Part shown: positions 44,779 through 54,420 of the stretch, piece by piece
How positions within the stretch are numbered: the first letter of the stretch is position 1
Layout of the letters: every line of letters begins with the position of its first letter
Notes under the pieces: model-generated
The model's input: the letters and a program-made list of their open reading frames with translations, nothing else
Told to the model about the DNA's origin: nothing
The model's database searches: none
Source: Chara braunii
Lineage: Eukaryota > Streptophyta > Charophyceae > Charales > Characeae
Assembly (NCBI GenBank): GCA_003427395.1
Contig: BFEA01000622.1
Span: 630,998-686,548 of the forward strand
Direction of reading: 5' to 3'
DNA: 55,551 bases
Program-made: the position numbers and the translations under genes

Positions 44779-46811
44779 AACTTGCCGAGGACGCAGACAA
44801 TGATTCTGAGCGCACCTCTCGTACAGATATCGAGGATGGTCGATTCTTTGGAACCCCCTCGAACCCTATACGAAGGTATCTCCCCTTTCCTTGCGCGATA
44901 CAACAACAAAAGACACTTCTGCGACATCACGAGCCTCCCGCGATCACTTTTGCGACTTGCGAAAGGATACGATTGCTACGCTTAGGGGCGGAGGCCAATT
45001 CTTTGGAACCCCCTGAGCGCCTCGAAAACGGACTCGGGATTAAAATCGCAACGAAGCCCGTGTCATGGCAGGATATTTGCGACGGAGTGACCCCGGAGGA
45101 ACACGTGGCCATTCGGGAGCAAGATGCACAAATGATGGTCACGGTATTCTCTTGGCGATCGGATAACTCGTTTATTTCCGCACCCCCACCTGAAACTGCT
45201 AAGCGAGGAAGTACAAAACAGATCGATGTACGGATATGGGACCAATCGTATGAGCTACACATGCCCCATTACGTACCCGATGAGATTCATCACCGGATCG
45301 CATACATTATGAAGGAATACCAAGGAGCGGTTAGCGTGACGGACACGGATATCGGACTGTTATTGGTCATACAGCACGAGATTCAGACTGAAAACCATCC
45401 CCCATTCCACTGTAAGCCCTACAGATACTCCGTGGTAGAACGGAAGACGGCCCTCCAGCGGATCCGGGAGTTCGAAGCCAATGGGTGGATCGAACCTGCT
45501 ACTGGGCCATGGTCATTTCCGGTAGTATTAGTGCCGAAGAAAAATGGGTCGATTCGCATATGCATTGATCATCACAAACTGAATGATATCATGATCAAAG
45601 ATGTGTATCCCCTTTCCTGGATTGATGATTTGCTGGATGCGATTGGGTGTGCTAATTATTTTAGTAAGTTTGATATTCGTCACGACTTCCATCACATTCT
45701 GGTTAAGGAGGAAGATCGACCGAAAACGGCCTTCGTATTTGAAGGCATGTGGTAGTGGGTTCGGTGTCCTATGGGTATTTGCAACGCATCTGCCACATTT
45801 CAGCGGGCCATGAACGTAACCTTTCAAATCTTTGTCAACAAGACACGGCTAACTCAGGAAATGATCAACTTCTGCGACATCGTATACATAGACGACATTC
45901 TGGTCTACTCGAAAACCTATCACGGACATGCACAACATATCGAGTGGACGCTGGGAGCTCTGAGAGACGCTGGGTTCAAGATCGCACTCGAGAAGAGCGA
46001 GTTCTTCCTCTCAGAGATCTTGTTCCTGGGCTACGTGGTGACACGAGGAGGACTGCGGCCAGATTCGAGAAAGGTCGCGACGGTGAAAAATGCCCCCGTT
46101 CCTACGTCGCTGACGCAGGTTCGAGCCTTCTTGGGACTGGCGTCATACCATCGTCGTTTCATCAAGGGTTTTGTCGCTATAGCAAGACCCCTGACGAACC
46201 TGCTGCGAAAGGACCAGCCTCTTAGTTGGGACGCCGAGTGCGAGCAGGCCTTCGCCACCCTCAAGGACGCCCTGGCCACAACACCTATTCTGATCCGGCC
46301 GGACCCTACAAAGCAGTTCATTCTCATCACGGACTATCAGCCGGAGGCCATTTCCGCCATTTTAGCGCAAAAAGGGAGCGACGGTCGTGAACACATCATC
46401 GAATACGCATCACGCACGGTGCCAGATGAGCGAAGGAATGATTCGGCCCCGCAAGGCGAATGTTACGCCGTGGTCTGGGGAATCCAACACTTCCATCCGT
46501 ATCTTTACGGACAAAAGTTGCTTCTGGTGACTGATCACAAGCCGCTGTTAGCGCTGAAGAGGCTCACTAATTACACGGGTATGATTGGGCGATGGGCGGT
46601 GCTCCTAAAGGAGTACGATTTCGACGTCATCCATCGAAAGATAGAGAGGCACGGCAACACGGACGGACTGACACATCTTCATCGACCAGCTAAGGTACCT
46701 AAAGGAGAAGAAATCATCCCCTGGAAGGAACCGGAACCAGCGAACGGGCCCAATGACGAACAAGTGGCAGTTCTCCCACGTGGCAAGAAACAGGCACGTG
46801 GCAATGGGTGA
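44775..46811 (+). pseudogene. pol: Element B reverse transcriptase and RNase H
   Basis: One frame with a single internal TAG at about 45753. RT: SFPVVLVPKKNGSIRICIDH, DVYPLSWIDDLLDAIG, YFSKFDIRHDFHHI, then CPMGICNASATFQ, IVYIDDILVYSK (catalytic YIDD) and LGYVVTRGGL. RNase H: FILITDYQPEAISAILAQ, GECYAVVWGIQHFHPYLYG and LLVTDHKPL. It ends at 46811 where the frame shifts into the PHD/integrase frame. All RT catalytic residues remain; only the stop and the shift break it. Confidence 0.9.
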
Positions 46812-47828
46812 CAGAGGTAATCCTACGACATCTCTCCCTCCCCTCTCACCTTCGTCCCTTCTCTCTCTCCCCGACAAAATTTGCTATTTTTGCGAAGCAA
46901 TTTCACGCGTTTATTTCGTCCCTATGCATCCTACTAGGGAAGGATATGCGGAATGGGTAGATTGTCGGCAGTGTGTCGCATGAGCCCATGGCTCGTGCAT
47001 TCAATACAGAAATGACGATAGGCCTTGGTTGTGCCCCTTGTGTCGAGTTGATAAGATCCCGATTGAGGCTCGATTTCTCGACGCCACGTCCGAAGGGTTA
47101 GAAAAGACCCAGAAGTTTAGAAGGGCCGAGGTATGGACGGATATTGCTTTAATCGCCACCTTAGTAGGTAACCCCCTCCAGGACTTCACTAAGGAGGACC
47201 GGAGGAGGGCCAATGAAAGGGCTCGGGACTATCGCTGGAACGAGGGTCGGTTAGAAAAAAGGAAGACGGATGGCAGTGGGATTTGGGTGGTAGTACCGCA
47301 CCCGTTCATGAGGTATGACTGGGTTAAGACGGCGCATGAGGAAACTGCAGCCCATTTTGCCGTCCAGATCACGGAAGCGACAATCGACAAAAATGAGTGG
47401 TATTGGTCCAATATCCGTCACAATGTGAAATTCGTCGTCCAGAACTGTCAGGTTTGCGCCGCTGACAAGGCGCCGATTCAGCCACCAAGATCGATAGTAC
47501 CTACGGTAGTTGAACGGCCTTTTCAAAGGGTTAGTATGGATACTACCGATATTGTGGTACCCCCTGGACCGAATAGTTGTGAATATTCAATCCTATTGGT
47601 ATTCGTAGATCATTTTTCGAAATGGATTGAGGCATACCCATGTCGTACGCGACATGCGGCCGAAATCACGCAATACTTCAACCGGTTTCTCAGAATGCAT
47701 CAGGACACGGAGGAGATCCTGACCGATAATGGGGCGGAATTCAGAGGAGAGGTTTTGGGGAACCTGGTCATACATGGCGTCGCCATTCGGAATACTGCGC
47801 CTCACATGTCACAATCTAACGGGCTGCT
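46753..47828 (+). pseudogene. pol: Element B PHD-finger plus integrase, interrupted
   Basis: One frame with a single TGA at about 46981. First come eight zinc ligands in PHD order (46882-47043): KICYFCE, then DCRQC, then HGSC, then LCPLC. The TGA sits where PHD fingers have their signature Trp two residues before the His. Integrase follows: AHEETAAHF and CQVCAADKA (H2C2 finger), then the catalytic core RVSMDTTDI, ILTDNGAEF and HMSQSNG, after which a LINE fragment is inserted. The Glu of DDE lies beyond the break. Integrase inserts element DNA into the chromosome; a PHD finger could read histone H3 tails. Confidence 0.8.
46882..47043 (+). other. PHD-type C4HC3 zinc finger inside element B pol
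   Basis: Spacing C-x2-C-x25-C-x2-C-x4-H-x2-C-x12-C-x2-C in the integrase frame, with EW-VDC before the second Cys pair and PWLCPLC at the end, both PHD-like. One ligand-neighbour codon (the usual Trp) is a stop. The spacing count assumes the stop replaces one residue. This is domain recognition by eye, without a profile search. Confidence 0.65.
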
Positions 47829-48318
47829 ACCCCCCCGCACGTGCCCTAGGCTGGAGCCCAAACTTGATGCCCTCTCCACCAAATCTAGTCGTTGGAAGTT
47901 TTCCTTTTTTTTTTTCGTTTATTTTTTTGTCAGCCGACAACGACAATGGGCGCCGCTCAAGCATAGATGGCCCTTGCGGCAGGGCCTTGCTCAAGGAGTA
48001 CAGGCGTTGCGCCGGTTAGGAACAGTGCCACAAAATGTGTACTTCTTGATATCCGGATATAAAGTACGAAAGGAGTCACTGCAGCCCAAGGCTGCCATAC
48101 TCGTACATAGGGCAACAGAGTCGACCTACTCTTGGCGCACAACTGCAGCATCTAAACAAGGGGAGGCGACTGTATTAAAGTCCCCAGCAATAACAATCTT
48201 GTCCACTTGCGGCGTTAAGACCGCTAACTGTTCCCACATTCTCTTTCTCTCATTTCGCTCAGACGGACGATACACCGGCGGTCCACAAAGGCCACGGTTC
48301 AGGACGGCGCCTGGAACT
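47829..48318 (-). mobile_element. LINE endonuclease fragment inserted in element B integrase
   Basis: On minus: VYRPSERNERKRMWEQL, then KIVIAGDFNTV (48180-48285), then LGCSDSFRTLYPDIKKYTF (about 48040-48095, another frame), all parts of an AP-like endonuclease. It ends with an A-rich stretch on minus (47907-47931). Integrase sequence resumes at about 48319. A 5'-truncated or internal LINE piece, not closely like LINE-1 to LINE-3 by eye. Confidence 0.75.
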
Positions 48319-48763
48319 GATGGAGCGGTCCCTTCCCCGATTAGCCCGAAAGCGCCAGAAAATGACTGAGTTGGCCCACGACCGACAGGTCCGTAACTAC
48401 GAGGCCCGAAATGGGAATGGGGGACCACGGCCCCAGTATAAATTAGGGGACATCGTGCAGGTAAGGAAATATGCTCGCCAGGGTAAGCTAGCGCCACGAT
48501 TCTTCAGGCGATTTCGCGTAGTTGAGCTCGGACCGAACTGCGTGAACACCGTGCGGCTCGTGCCTGAGGTCTCCGGCAGCCGATCGGCTCGACCGATCAC
48601 TCGCCACGTGTCATACTTACGGCCTCTCCCCTCCTCTCCATCTCCGCCTTCGTCTGTCTCCTCATCCGCTGAGGAAGAGGACGACGGCTGCTTATCACCC
48701 GCTTCTCCTTCTCTGCCTCGCTCTCCCTCAGACATTCCGTCCCCATCACCATCATCACCATGA
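48319..48763 (+). pseudogene. pol: Element B integrase C-terminus
   Basis: 147-codon frame: LARKRQKMTELAHDRQVRN helix, then KLGDIVQVRKYARQGKLAPR, FFRRFRVVELGPNCVNTVRL and HVSYLRPL, which is the C-terminal domain of Ty3 integrases, and finally a Ser/Pro/Glu tail. No chromodomain is seen, so element B is not a chromovirus. Confidence 0.82.
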
Positions 48764-49242
48764 GTTTCCTCACCGAACGAGTCCTCGGCGAGCACCTGCT
48801 GGCGCCACGTGACGACATTTCGACGATCGGACAAGTCCATCACGCACGGATCAGACCAGATCTTCTACGCTTCGCACAATTCTTCAGCACCACGGGAGTG
48901 CACGCGGCGGCGGAATTTCGTTTTGCGGCTCATAGCCAAGCACTCGTATTGGCCAAGGCATCGGCGTATCGGTGGCTGTCAATGCCGGGAGTCAGCCACG
49001 TGTCCACCATCGTTGTCTTCAGCGGAGATATCAGCACGATGGATCCGCTACGGCATACAGCCATCCGAGTGTCACTCAGGAAGTGGGGTGAGCAGTTGGC
49101 GGTGGAGTGGAACGAGTGGCTTGCGCGGCACGGTGACAATCTTGTCGTCACCAACAGCATCGACGCCCTCGGACTTCGCACGTCCCAACGCGAGCCAGCG
49201 GTGGTGCTTCCAGAACTCGCTCCCTTTCGGCGCCCTCAATGA
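48760..49242 (+). CDS. Element B accessory ORF 1, 160 aa, unknown
   Basis: Starts with an ATG overlapping the last codons of the integrase frame (TGA/ATG type overlap at 48760-48763). 160 codons of balanced composition, with aromatic and charged residues (AEFRFAAHSQALVLAKASAY, VSLRKWGEQLAVEWNEW). No signal peptide, membrane segment or known domain. It lies where env-like genes occur in some plant LTR elements, but nothing marks it as an envelope. Confidence 0.55.
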   Translation: MSFLTERVLGEHLLAPRDDISTIGQVHHARIRPDLLRFAQFFSTTGVHAAAEFRFAAHSQALVLAKASAYRWLSMPGVSHVSTIVVFSGDISTMDPLRHTAIRVSLRKWGEQLAVEWNEWLARHGDNLVVTNSIDALGLRTSQREPAVVLPELAPFRRPQ

Positions 49243-49383
49243 GCCGATCCCAGTTTTCAACCTTTGCCCTCCCCTCTCTCTTCCCCACTTTCTGGCAGTC
49301 TGCTCTCCATCCCCGTCTTTCTTTTTGTCTCCTGCCACTTGCCGTCCCTCTCATCAAGCCAAGACAGTGGCATATCTGGTGTA

Positions 49384-49667
49384 AGCACTACCTCACTCTT
49401 TCACTGTGCCTGGTCGAAGTGGAGCCGACATGGACACAGGACGGTGAGCATCGTGCCGTGAGGGAGAGCGTGGAGCTGCTAATCATCCAGGCCTTGAAAA
49501 CAGAGGTGGAAGGAGATCTCCTCGGATTCGTCTTCGGAGCGGTAGAGCCACGCCATCGGCAGACGATCGTGTGGGAACTCACGATCCCTGTTGCGCAGCT
49601 CGTCGACGACCTCCCCCTCGACATCAACCCCCGAGGGATCATTGACGTCCTCTTCTTTTCACCCTGA
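49384..49667 (+). pseudogene. Element B accessory ORF 2, incomplete
   Basis: The convincing part begins near 49415 (VEVEPTWTQDGEHRAVRESV ... LLIIQALKTEVEGDLLGFVF ... RGIIDVLFFSP) and ends at TGA 49667. The open frame upstream to 49239 reads a pyrimidine-rich tract (49255-49350) with little protein character; that tract ends in AG and might be a splice acceptor region. No domain recognised. Confidence 0.4.
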
Positions 49668-49670
49668 ACG

Positions 49671-50105
49671 GTGGTAGAGGAAAGAGCCGTGGCGGAGGAA
49701 GTGGAGGTGGAAGACGAAAGTGAGGAGGAAACAGCGGAGAAAGAAGGAAGCTACAACGAGTACAGTGAGGAAGAATCGGGAGGAGAAGAAGAAGAAGAAG
49801 AAGAAGAAGAAGATCAGTTGGAGGAGGAGGAGGAATCTGAGTGGGAGACTCTGGGTGAAGAGGCGGATTGCACAGAAGCTCAGGAGGAGGATCCCGAGGC
49901 GTCACAAAGGAGAGAGGAGATCGCGGCCAGAAAGCAGCCGCTGGAGTTCGTGAGTGGTGCAGATCTGCCGATCTCGAACGACCCGACCAAGGATCCCGGG
50001 CCGCCCAAGAACGACGATAGGGACCCTACTGCCGAGACTTCGAGTGCACCGGCACGCAGGCGACGGAGCCGATCCCGATCCCCATCCCCCCGTCCCCGAG
50101 TTTGA
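49671..50105 (+). CDS. Element B accessory ORF 3, acidic/RS-rich, 144 aa
   Basis: First 65 codons are mostly Glu (poly-Glu from GAAGAAGAA runs), then a mixed segment (EFVSGADLPISNDP) and a C-terminal Arg-Ser-rich tail (RRRRSRSRSPSPRPRV). The acidic start followed by an RS tail resembles nuclear RNA- or histone-binding regions in composition. Four bp after ORF 2. Composition alone cannot give a function. Confidence 0.5.
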   Translation: MVEERAVAEEVEVEDESEEETAEKEGSYNEYSEEESGGEEEEEEEEEDQLEEEEESEWETLGEEADCTEAQEEDPEASQRREEIAARKQPLEFVSGADLPISNDPTKDPGPPKNDDRDPTAETSSAPARRRRSRSRSPSPRPRV

Positions 50106-50113
50106 GCACGTGT

Positions 50114-50643
50114 CGATGCGGGGCATTGGGCTTCGTCCTCGGTCATTATCCCACCGTCCCCTTTATTACCTCACCCTCCGCCAGATTACCATCCCGGTCT
50201 CTTTCCCCCACAACCCCCTCCCCGCTGACACCTTCCGCCACTTCTACGCTACCCGCCTCGCTGTCACCGTACATCCACATCCTTCTACTCGGTGTGCCAC
50301 CCCTGTCTTTTGTCTCCATGTCCTTCTCTTCAGTGCCGCGTGGCGAGGCCACAACATGATCGAGGTTTATTGCATGATCACAGGGACTATCCCCGCGTGC
50401 GAGAACCATGATTAGTTCTGGACGGCCCTCCTTCGCACCTTCACAACCCTCTATCCTGATTACCTCGCCTCTCTTCCCCATGGCGGTACCCGCTTCCCTC
50501 GCTTTCATCGGATCGTCCGATATCAGGAGATTCCGGGGACAGTCGCGGGAATGGAACGCTTCTTACCCCCACTCCCGACTAACCCGCCCCCTCAACACGC
50601 CCCCATGTACCGCCTTCCCTTTCCTCTCCCTGCTAGTTATTGA
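50114..50643 (+). pseudogene. Element B accessory ORF 4 with one stop
   Basis: From ATG 50114 the frame reads through a single TAG at 50413 to TGA at about 50641. The second part (FWTALLRTFTTLYPDYLASL ... FPRFHRIVRYQEIPGT) has real-protein character. No domain recognised. It starts nine bases after ORF 3. Confidence 0.4.
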
Positions 50644-50893
50644 TACGCGACTGCATGGCACGTGTCACGACGATGGCACGCCTGATCCCCTCCTTCGATT
50701 GAGGAGAGCCCTTCCTAAGGAACCTGTAGGATAGAGCCACGTATGCCACACTGGATGACTTCCACACTCTTACCACACGGTAAGTGGCAACGAGGAGAGC
50801 TCCGCGTGTCGATCGATTAGAGAGATTGACACATGTCGCAACGTCAAGCAAGCAGGAGCTTGCTTAAGATTGGAACCCCCTGGGCGTCACATA
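50644..50893 (+). other. 3' untranslated region of element B
   Basis: No gene and no clear polypurine tract. Just before the LTR it contains TGGGCGTCACA, the same 11 bases as the LTR's own 3' end, two bases from the LTR start. Confidence 0.5.
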
Positions 50894-51699
50894 TGTGACG
50901 AACCAATTTTTGTTCCGCACGATGACGAACCAATTTTTGTTCCGCATGATCTTCTGCGCCAGGACAATGAGGGGTCCTAAGATGGGAAGGTTGGGCCAAT
51001 TACGGGAGATCGGGATCGAAAGGAAAATTGCATCAGTGTCCTCGCTTCTTCGTCTTTTCACGTTGCCTCTTTTCGGATGGCTGCGTTCAGGACCGGGCAA
51101 GTCTCTGGTTGCTCGATTGAGTGGCTGGCGCGCCGCCACTCTCATGATTGATAATGGTTGACGTTGCTTCTTTTCTTGTACTGCTGTCGGGTTTTCGGCG
51201 AGGAGATCGCGCGGGAACTTTGCTTCGTTCTTTTTTAATTTTCTTTTTAATTTCCTTTTCGAATCTTGTTGAGCCTTGACGGCTCTCGGAATATCGGACC
51301 TTCTTTTTGGAATTTGCGCTTTATTGAAGTTTTTTTTTGCATTAGTTAGGAATTTAGGAATTCGGGATTTCTTTTGCCTCGCGTTGCTTTTACTTGCGCG
51401 CTTCTTTTTGCAGCGGCAACGGAGCTCTGATTAGTTGGCGCCCTTAATCTTGTGTGTAACTGTAATTTTTGGGCAAGCGTCATTGTAACTGTATCTTTCT
51501 TCGTGAGCTTCGTCTTTCCTGCCCTCTCTTTTTCTTCTTGCTGTGCCTAGTCGGCCCGCGGGCTGCATGATCGAATCGATGCGTGGAGAGTGGCTATGTC
51601 CCCCACGCCGCGGTCTGGTCATGCAGAACGTAGGCAATCCCTTCCCTTCTCTCTTCCTAAGTCCTTGCAATTCCGTGTTCTTCGCGCGTGCATGCACGC

Positions 51700-51706
51700 T
51701 ATAAAT
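51700..51706 (+). promoter_or_regulatory. TATA box of element B 3' LTR
   Basis: TATAAAT after GCATGCACGC; the block is shared by all four LTR-B copies. Likely Pol II promoter; transcription would start some 30 bp downstream. Confidence 0.65.
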
Positions 51707-51968
51707 TCCGGCTGGGCGATTAGATAGCTCTCTTAAACAGTTGCTGGAAGATCGGGGAGCGCGATCAGTGAGGGTCGGCTCACGAGCGAAGTAAGAGGTG
51801 AGTTGAAGTGGAAGTCGGGCGACCCGACGAGCTGGTGCCGAATGCGCGGGGTTGACGCGTGGGGCTAGGACGGACTGTAGCGCGCGGGCGAACTTGGCGG
51901 GTGCAGGAGGACTAAGCGGGGTGACGACTTCGTGGGTTGGTGCGTGACGACGGACTGTCCGCATCAGG

Positions 51969-51969
<1 letters not shown>

Positions 51970-52038
<69 letters not shown>
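51970..52038. repeat. (GA)n microsatellite in LTR-B
   Basis: About 34 GA units. Its counterpart in the 5' LTR is the TC run beside the N gap. Confidence 0.95.
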
Positions 52039-52042
<4 letters not shown>

Positions 52043-52650
52043 AGGTGGATGGATGTGGGTTTGCAATTTTCTTGGTCTTTTCTTTCCAAATTTGTATATA
52101 AGTTTTGATTGCGGCTCGGGCGATTCGCCCTCATTTTCTTTCGGAATCTTTGTCTTGGCTTCGACCCGTGTTTTGCTTGTAATTAATCATGATATTTTCT
52201 ACTGAGTGTTTGATTGACTGGATGGATTTTTCTTTGCGGTGAATGGATGATATATTTGTCGTTTTCCTTCTCGTTTTGCTCACATCGGATGGCGAACAAG
52301 GGAGAGTTGATGTCATTTGCGATGCTTTGATGAATGCGTACTCAAGGATGCCACGTCACTTGCATAAGTAGGGAATGATTGTCGATTGTTGAATAATTGT
52401 CTATGCCACTTGGCGATGTTGCATGTAGGGCGGAAACCTCATGGTTGCACGAAATCAGCCCGTGTACGACCGAACACCTCGTGTGCCGACGTGTAAGCAC
52501 GATCTGACCAGCGCGGCCTACACGTGCCCACACGCGGATGATTCCCGATCACTGACGAACTTGGCATCTCCGATAGGAGCTTCCGCCACCAAACCCGGAA
52601 ATTCCCGTATCAATCGAAGCCCGATCAAATACGTACACTAGGATGACAAG

Positions 52651-53079
52651 ATGTCGTACGTCGCGGACCGGGAGAATTCACGGGATCCAGAATACTTAGA
52701 ACACTGGGGAGAAGGGTACCTTAGGCTGAGATATCCGGAATTTCCCTGTCTAACCGAGAACCGACTGTGCGCCAGGGAATTTTACTGCGCCATAACCAGC
52801 GACCCGAGGTGCCCCGATTACCCAACTACGTATAACACACAATACTTCATATCCCCCGGCTTCGTCGTTATTGCTACCAATTTCCCTCCCTTCCGCATCC
52901 TTCTCCCATACCACCAACTCACGGTGGTTCCATGGAACTCCATAGCCCCGTATTGGCCCCACACGCCTTGCAGAAATTGCAGACGACGCGGCAACCACCG
53001 AGCCTCTGGAGTTACGGAGCCTAACCGTAGCACGCGACGACAGTCGCCACGTGTCCATGCCCGGAGGTCCGACTCATAA
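52651..53079 (+). CDS. LTR-B ORF, 142 aa, unknown function
   Basis: Intact copy of the LTR ORF, starting AAGATGTCG, a reasonable plant initiation context. Same blocks as in 24529-24957: SRDPEYLEHW, TENRLCAREF, TSDPRCPDYP, SPGFVVIATNFPP, LLPYHQLTVVPW, PYWPHTPC-x2-C and a basic tail. It ends about 310 bp before the LTR end. In the element's genomic RNA the 5' LTR copy would be a leader ORF and the 3' copy a late ORF. Confidence 0.5.
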   Translation: MSYVADRENSRDPEYLEHWGEGYLRLRYPEFPCLTENRLCAREFYCAITSDPRCPDYPTTYNTQYFISPGFVVIATNFPPFRILLPYHQLTVVPWNSIAPYWPHTPCRNCRRRGNHRASGVTEPNRSTRRQSPRVHARRSDS

Positions 53080-53392
53080 AGATCGCAACCCTCACGGACG
53101 GGCCTCTCATGAACCACCGCCACTAAAACAGGCGGATCGGACGACCCAGGATGCACCGCGCATGCCATCTGCCTTATGAGGCGCGACATCGACCGCCAGC
53201 AGACCGAAAGTAACCCGTCCCTTAGCCTTATTGCGCCTATGCCCCTGAACCCCTGTCACAGGAGATCTCAATTCTGACCTGGGACTCCACCCCCACTTAC
53301 CCAAAAATCCTTGGCACACCCCTTTTCGCACTTCCAGGCCCACATCTTACTCCGATCAGGAAGTCGCGCCGAGCGTGAGGTTGGGCGTCACA

Positions 53393-54295
53393 GCGTCACC
53401 ACACCAGCTCCCAAGTTCAACCTGTCAGATTGAATTCAGGAGTTGTCAGAATGTGGCTCCCAAGAGCACTCCCAAAATTGCTCGAGCCTCCCGCCTGTAA
53501 AGGGCCATTTTTGGGAGACCTCTCGCGGAGGCGTGTGTTTTGACTGGAGAACTCGTGCACAGACAAGCATTCTCCTCACAATTTTCGGCACCACATGCCG
53601 GACCGTGCTGGACAGTCTCTGTCTGAAGTGCGCCTCCTGGCCTCCAAATTGGAGAGCGCCCCAAGCCGGGAGTGCAATGTGGCGAAGTGCACTCCCGAAT
53701 GGATTTTCACGTCTTCGGACATTTGGGAGCAGTCCCTAAATTTTTCTCCAAGTCGGGAGTATTGTGGGGAGGCGCATAGAGTAAGTGGAGCGACACTTCT
53801 TTTTTTCAGAGTGTTAGGGTTCTGACAGCTCTAGAAGCACTCACAATTTTTTTGGTGAGTCTGGAGTAGTGGAGTGAGGCCCAATACCGGGCAGAATTGT
53901 GAGGACCCCGGGGCCAAGTCCCACTAGCGGCGGTCCAGTTCTGTCTGCAGAACTACATGGCACATTGCGACGACCGGCGGCCTTTTTTTTCATATACAAA
54001 AAAGGAGTGTATCATATCATCACAGGCTGGGAGACGGGCCCAGCGTCCCTCACATCAATAGCCATGGCCCGCAGGGATGAACCAGGCTCCGGGGCCAACT
54101 CCCACATACACGTTGAGCCAGTTCAACGTTGAACTAGCTCAGTGTGTGTGACCCCACGTGGCGTCTGAGACGCATCGGGAGCTGCGCATCCAGCGGTTGT
54201 TCTTAGGTGTATAAAATACAAAGACTTTCGGTGCTGAAAAATCCCTCCGCCCGATACAACGCCCCCTACCCTGTCCATCTTTCCAGTTCAACGGT
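53393..54295. other. Non-coding flank
   Basis: No gene. It contains AGAGTAAGTGGAGCGA (also at 27200 region), a 14-bp perfect palindrome GTTCAACGTTGAAC (54119-54132) and a hairpin motif copy (54026-54050). Confidence 0.5.
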
Positions 54296-54309
54296 GCTTG
54301 TGCCATCAT

Positions 54310-54405
54310 GACCTTCTGTGGGAGGACACTCTGACAGCCATGGGAGGACACTCTGACATTCTGTGGGAGGACACTCTGACAGTTGTGGGAGGGCACTCCG
54401 ACAGA
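54310..54405. repeat. Tandem GGGAGGACACTCTGACA repeat
   Basis: Four units of about 21-27 bp sharing GTGGGAGG(A/G)CACTC(T/C)GACA. Confidence 0.8.
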
Positions 54406-54420
54406 GAGTGTTCATGCTGT

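Larger units (their letters stand above)
50894..53392 (+). mobile_element. 3' LTR of element B
   Basis: 2,499 bp with ends TGTGACG/CGTCACA, inverted copy of 24228-26884. Followed by GCGT. Contains a TATA box (51700-51706), a GA microsatellite (51970-52038) and the intact LTR ORF at 52651-53079. The base string before it (CATA) does not match GCGT, as expected for an internal boundary rather than a solo LTR. Confidence 0.82.
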
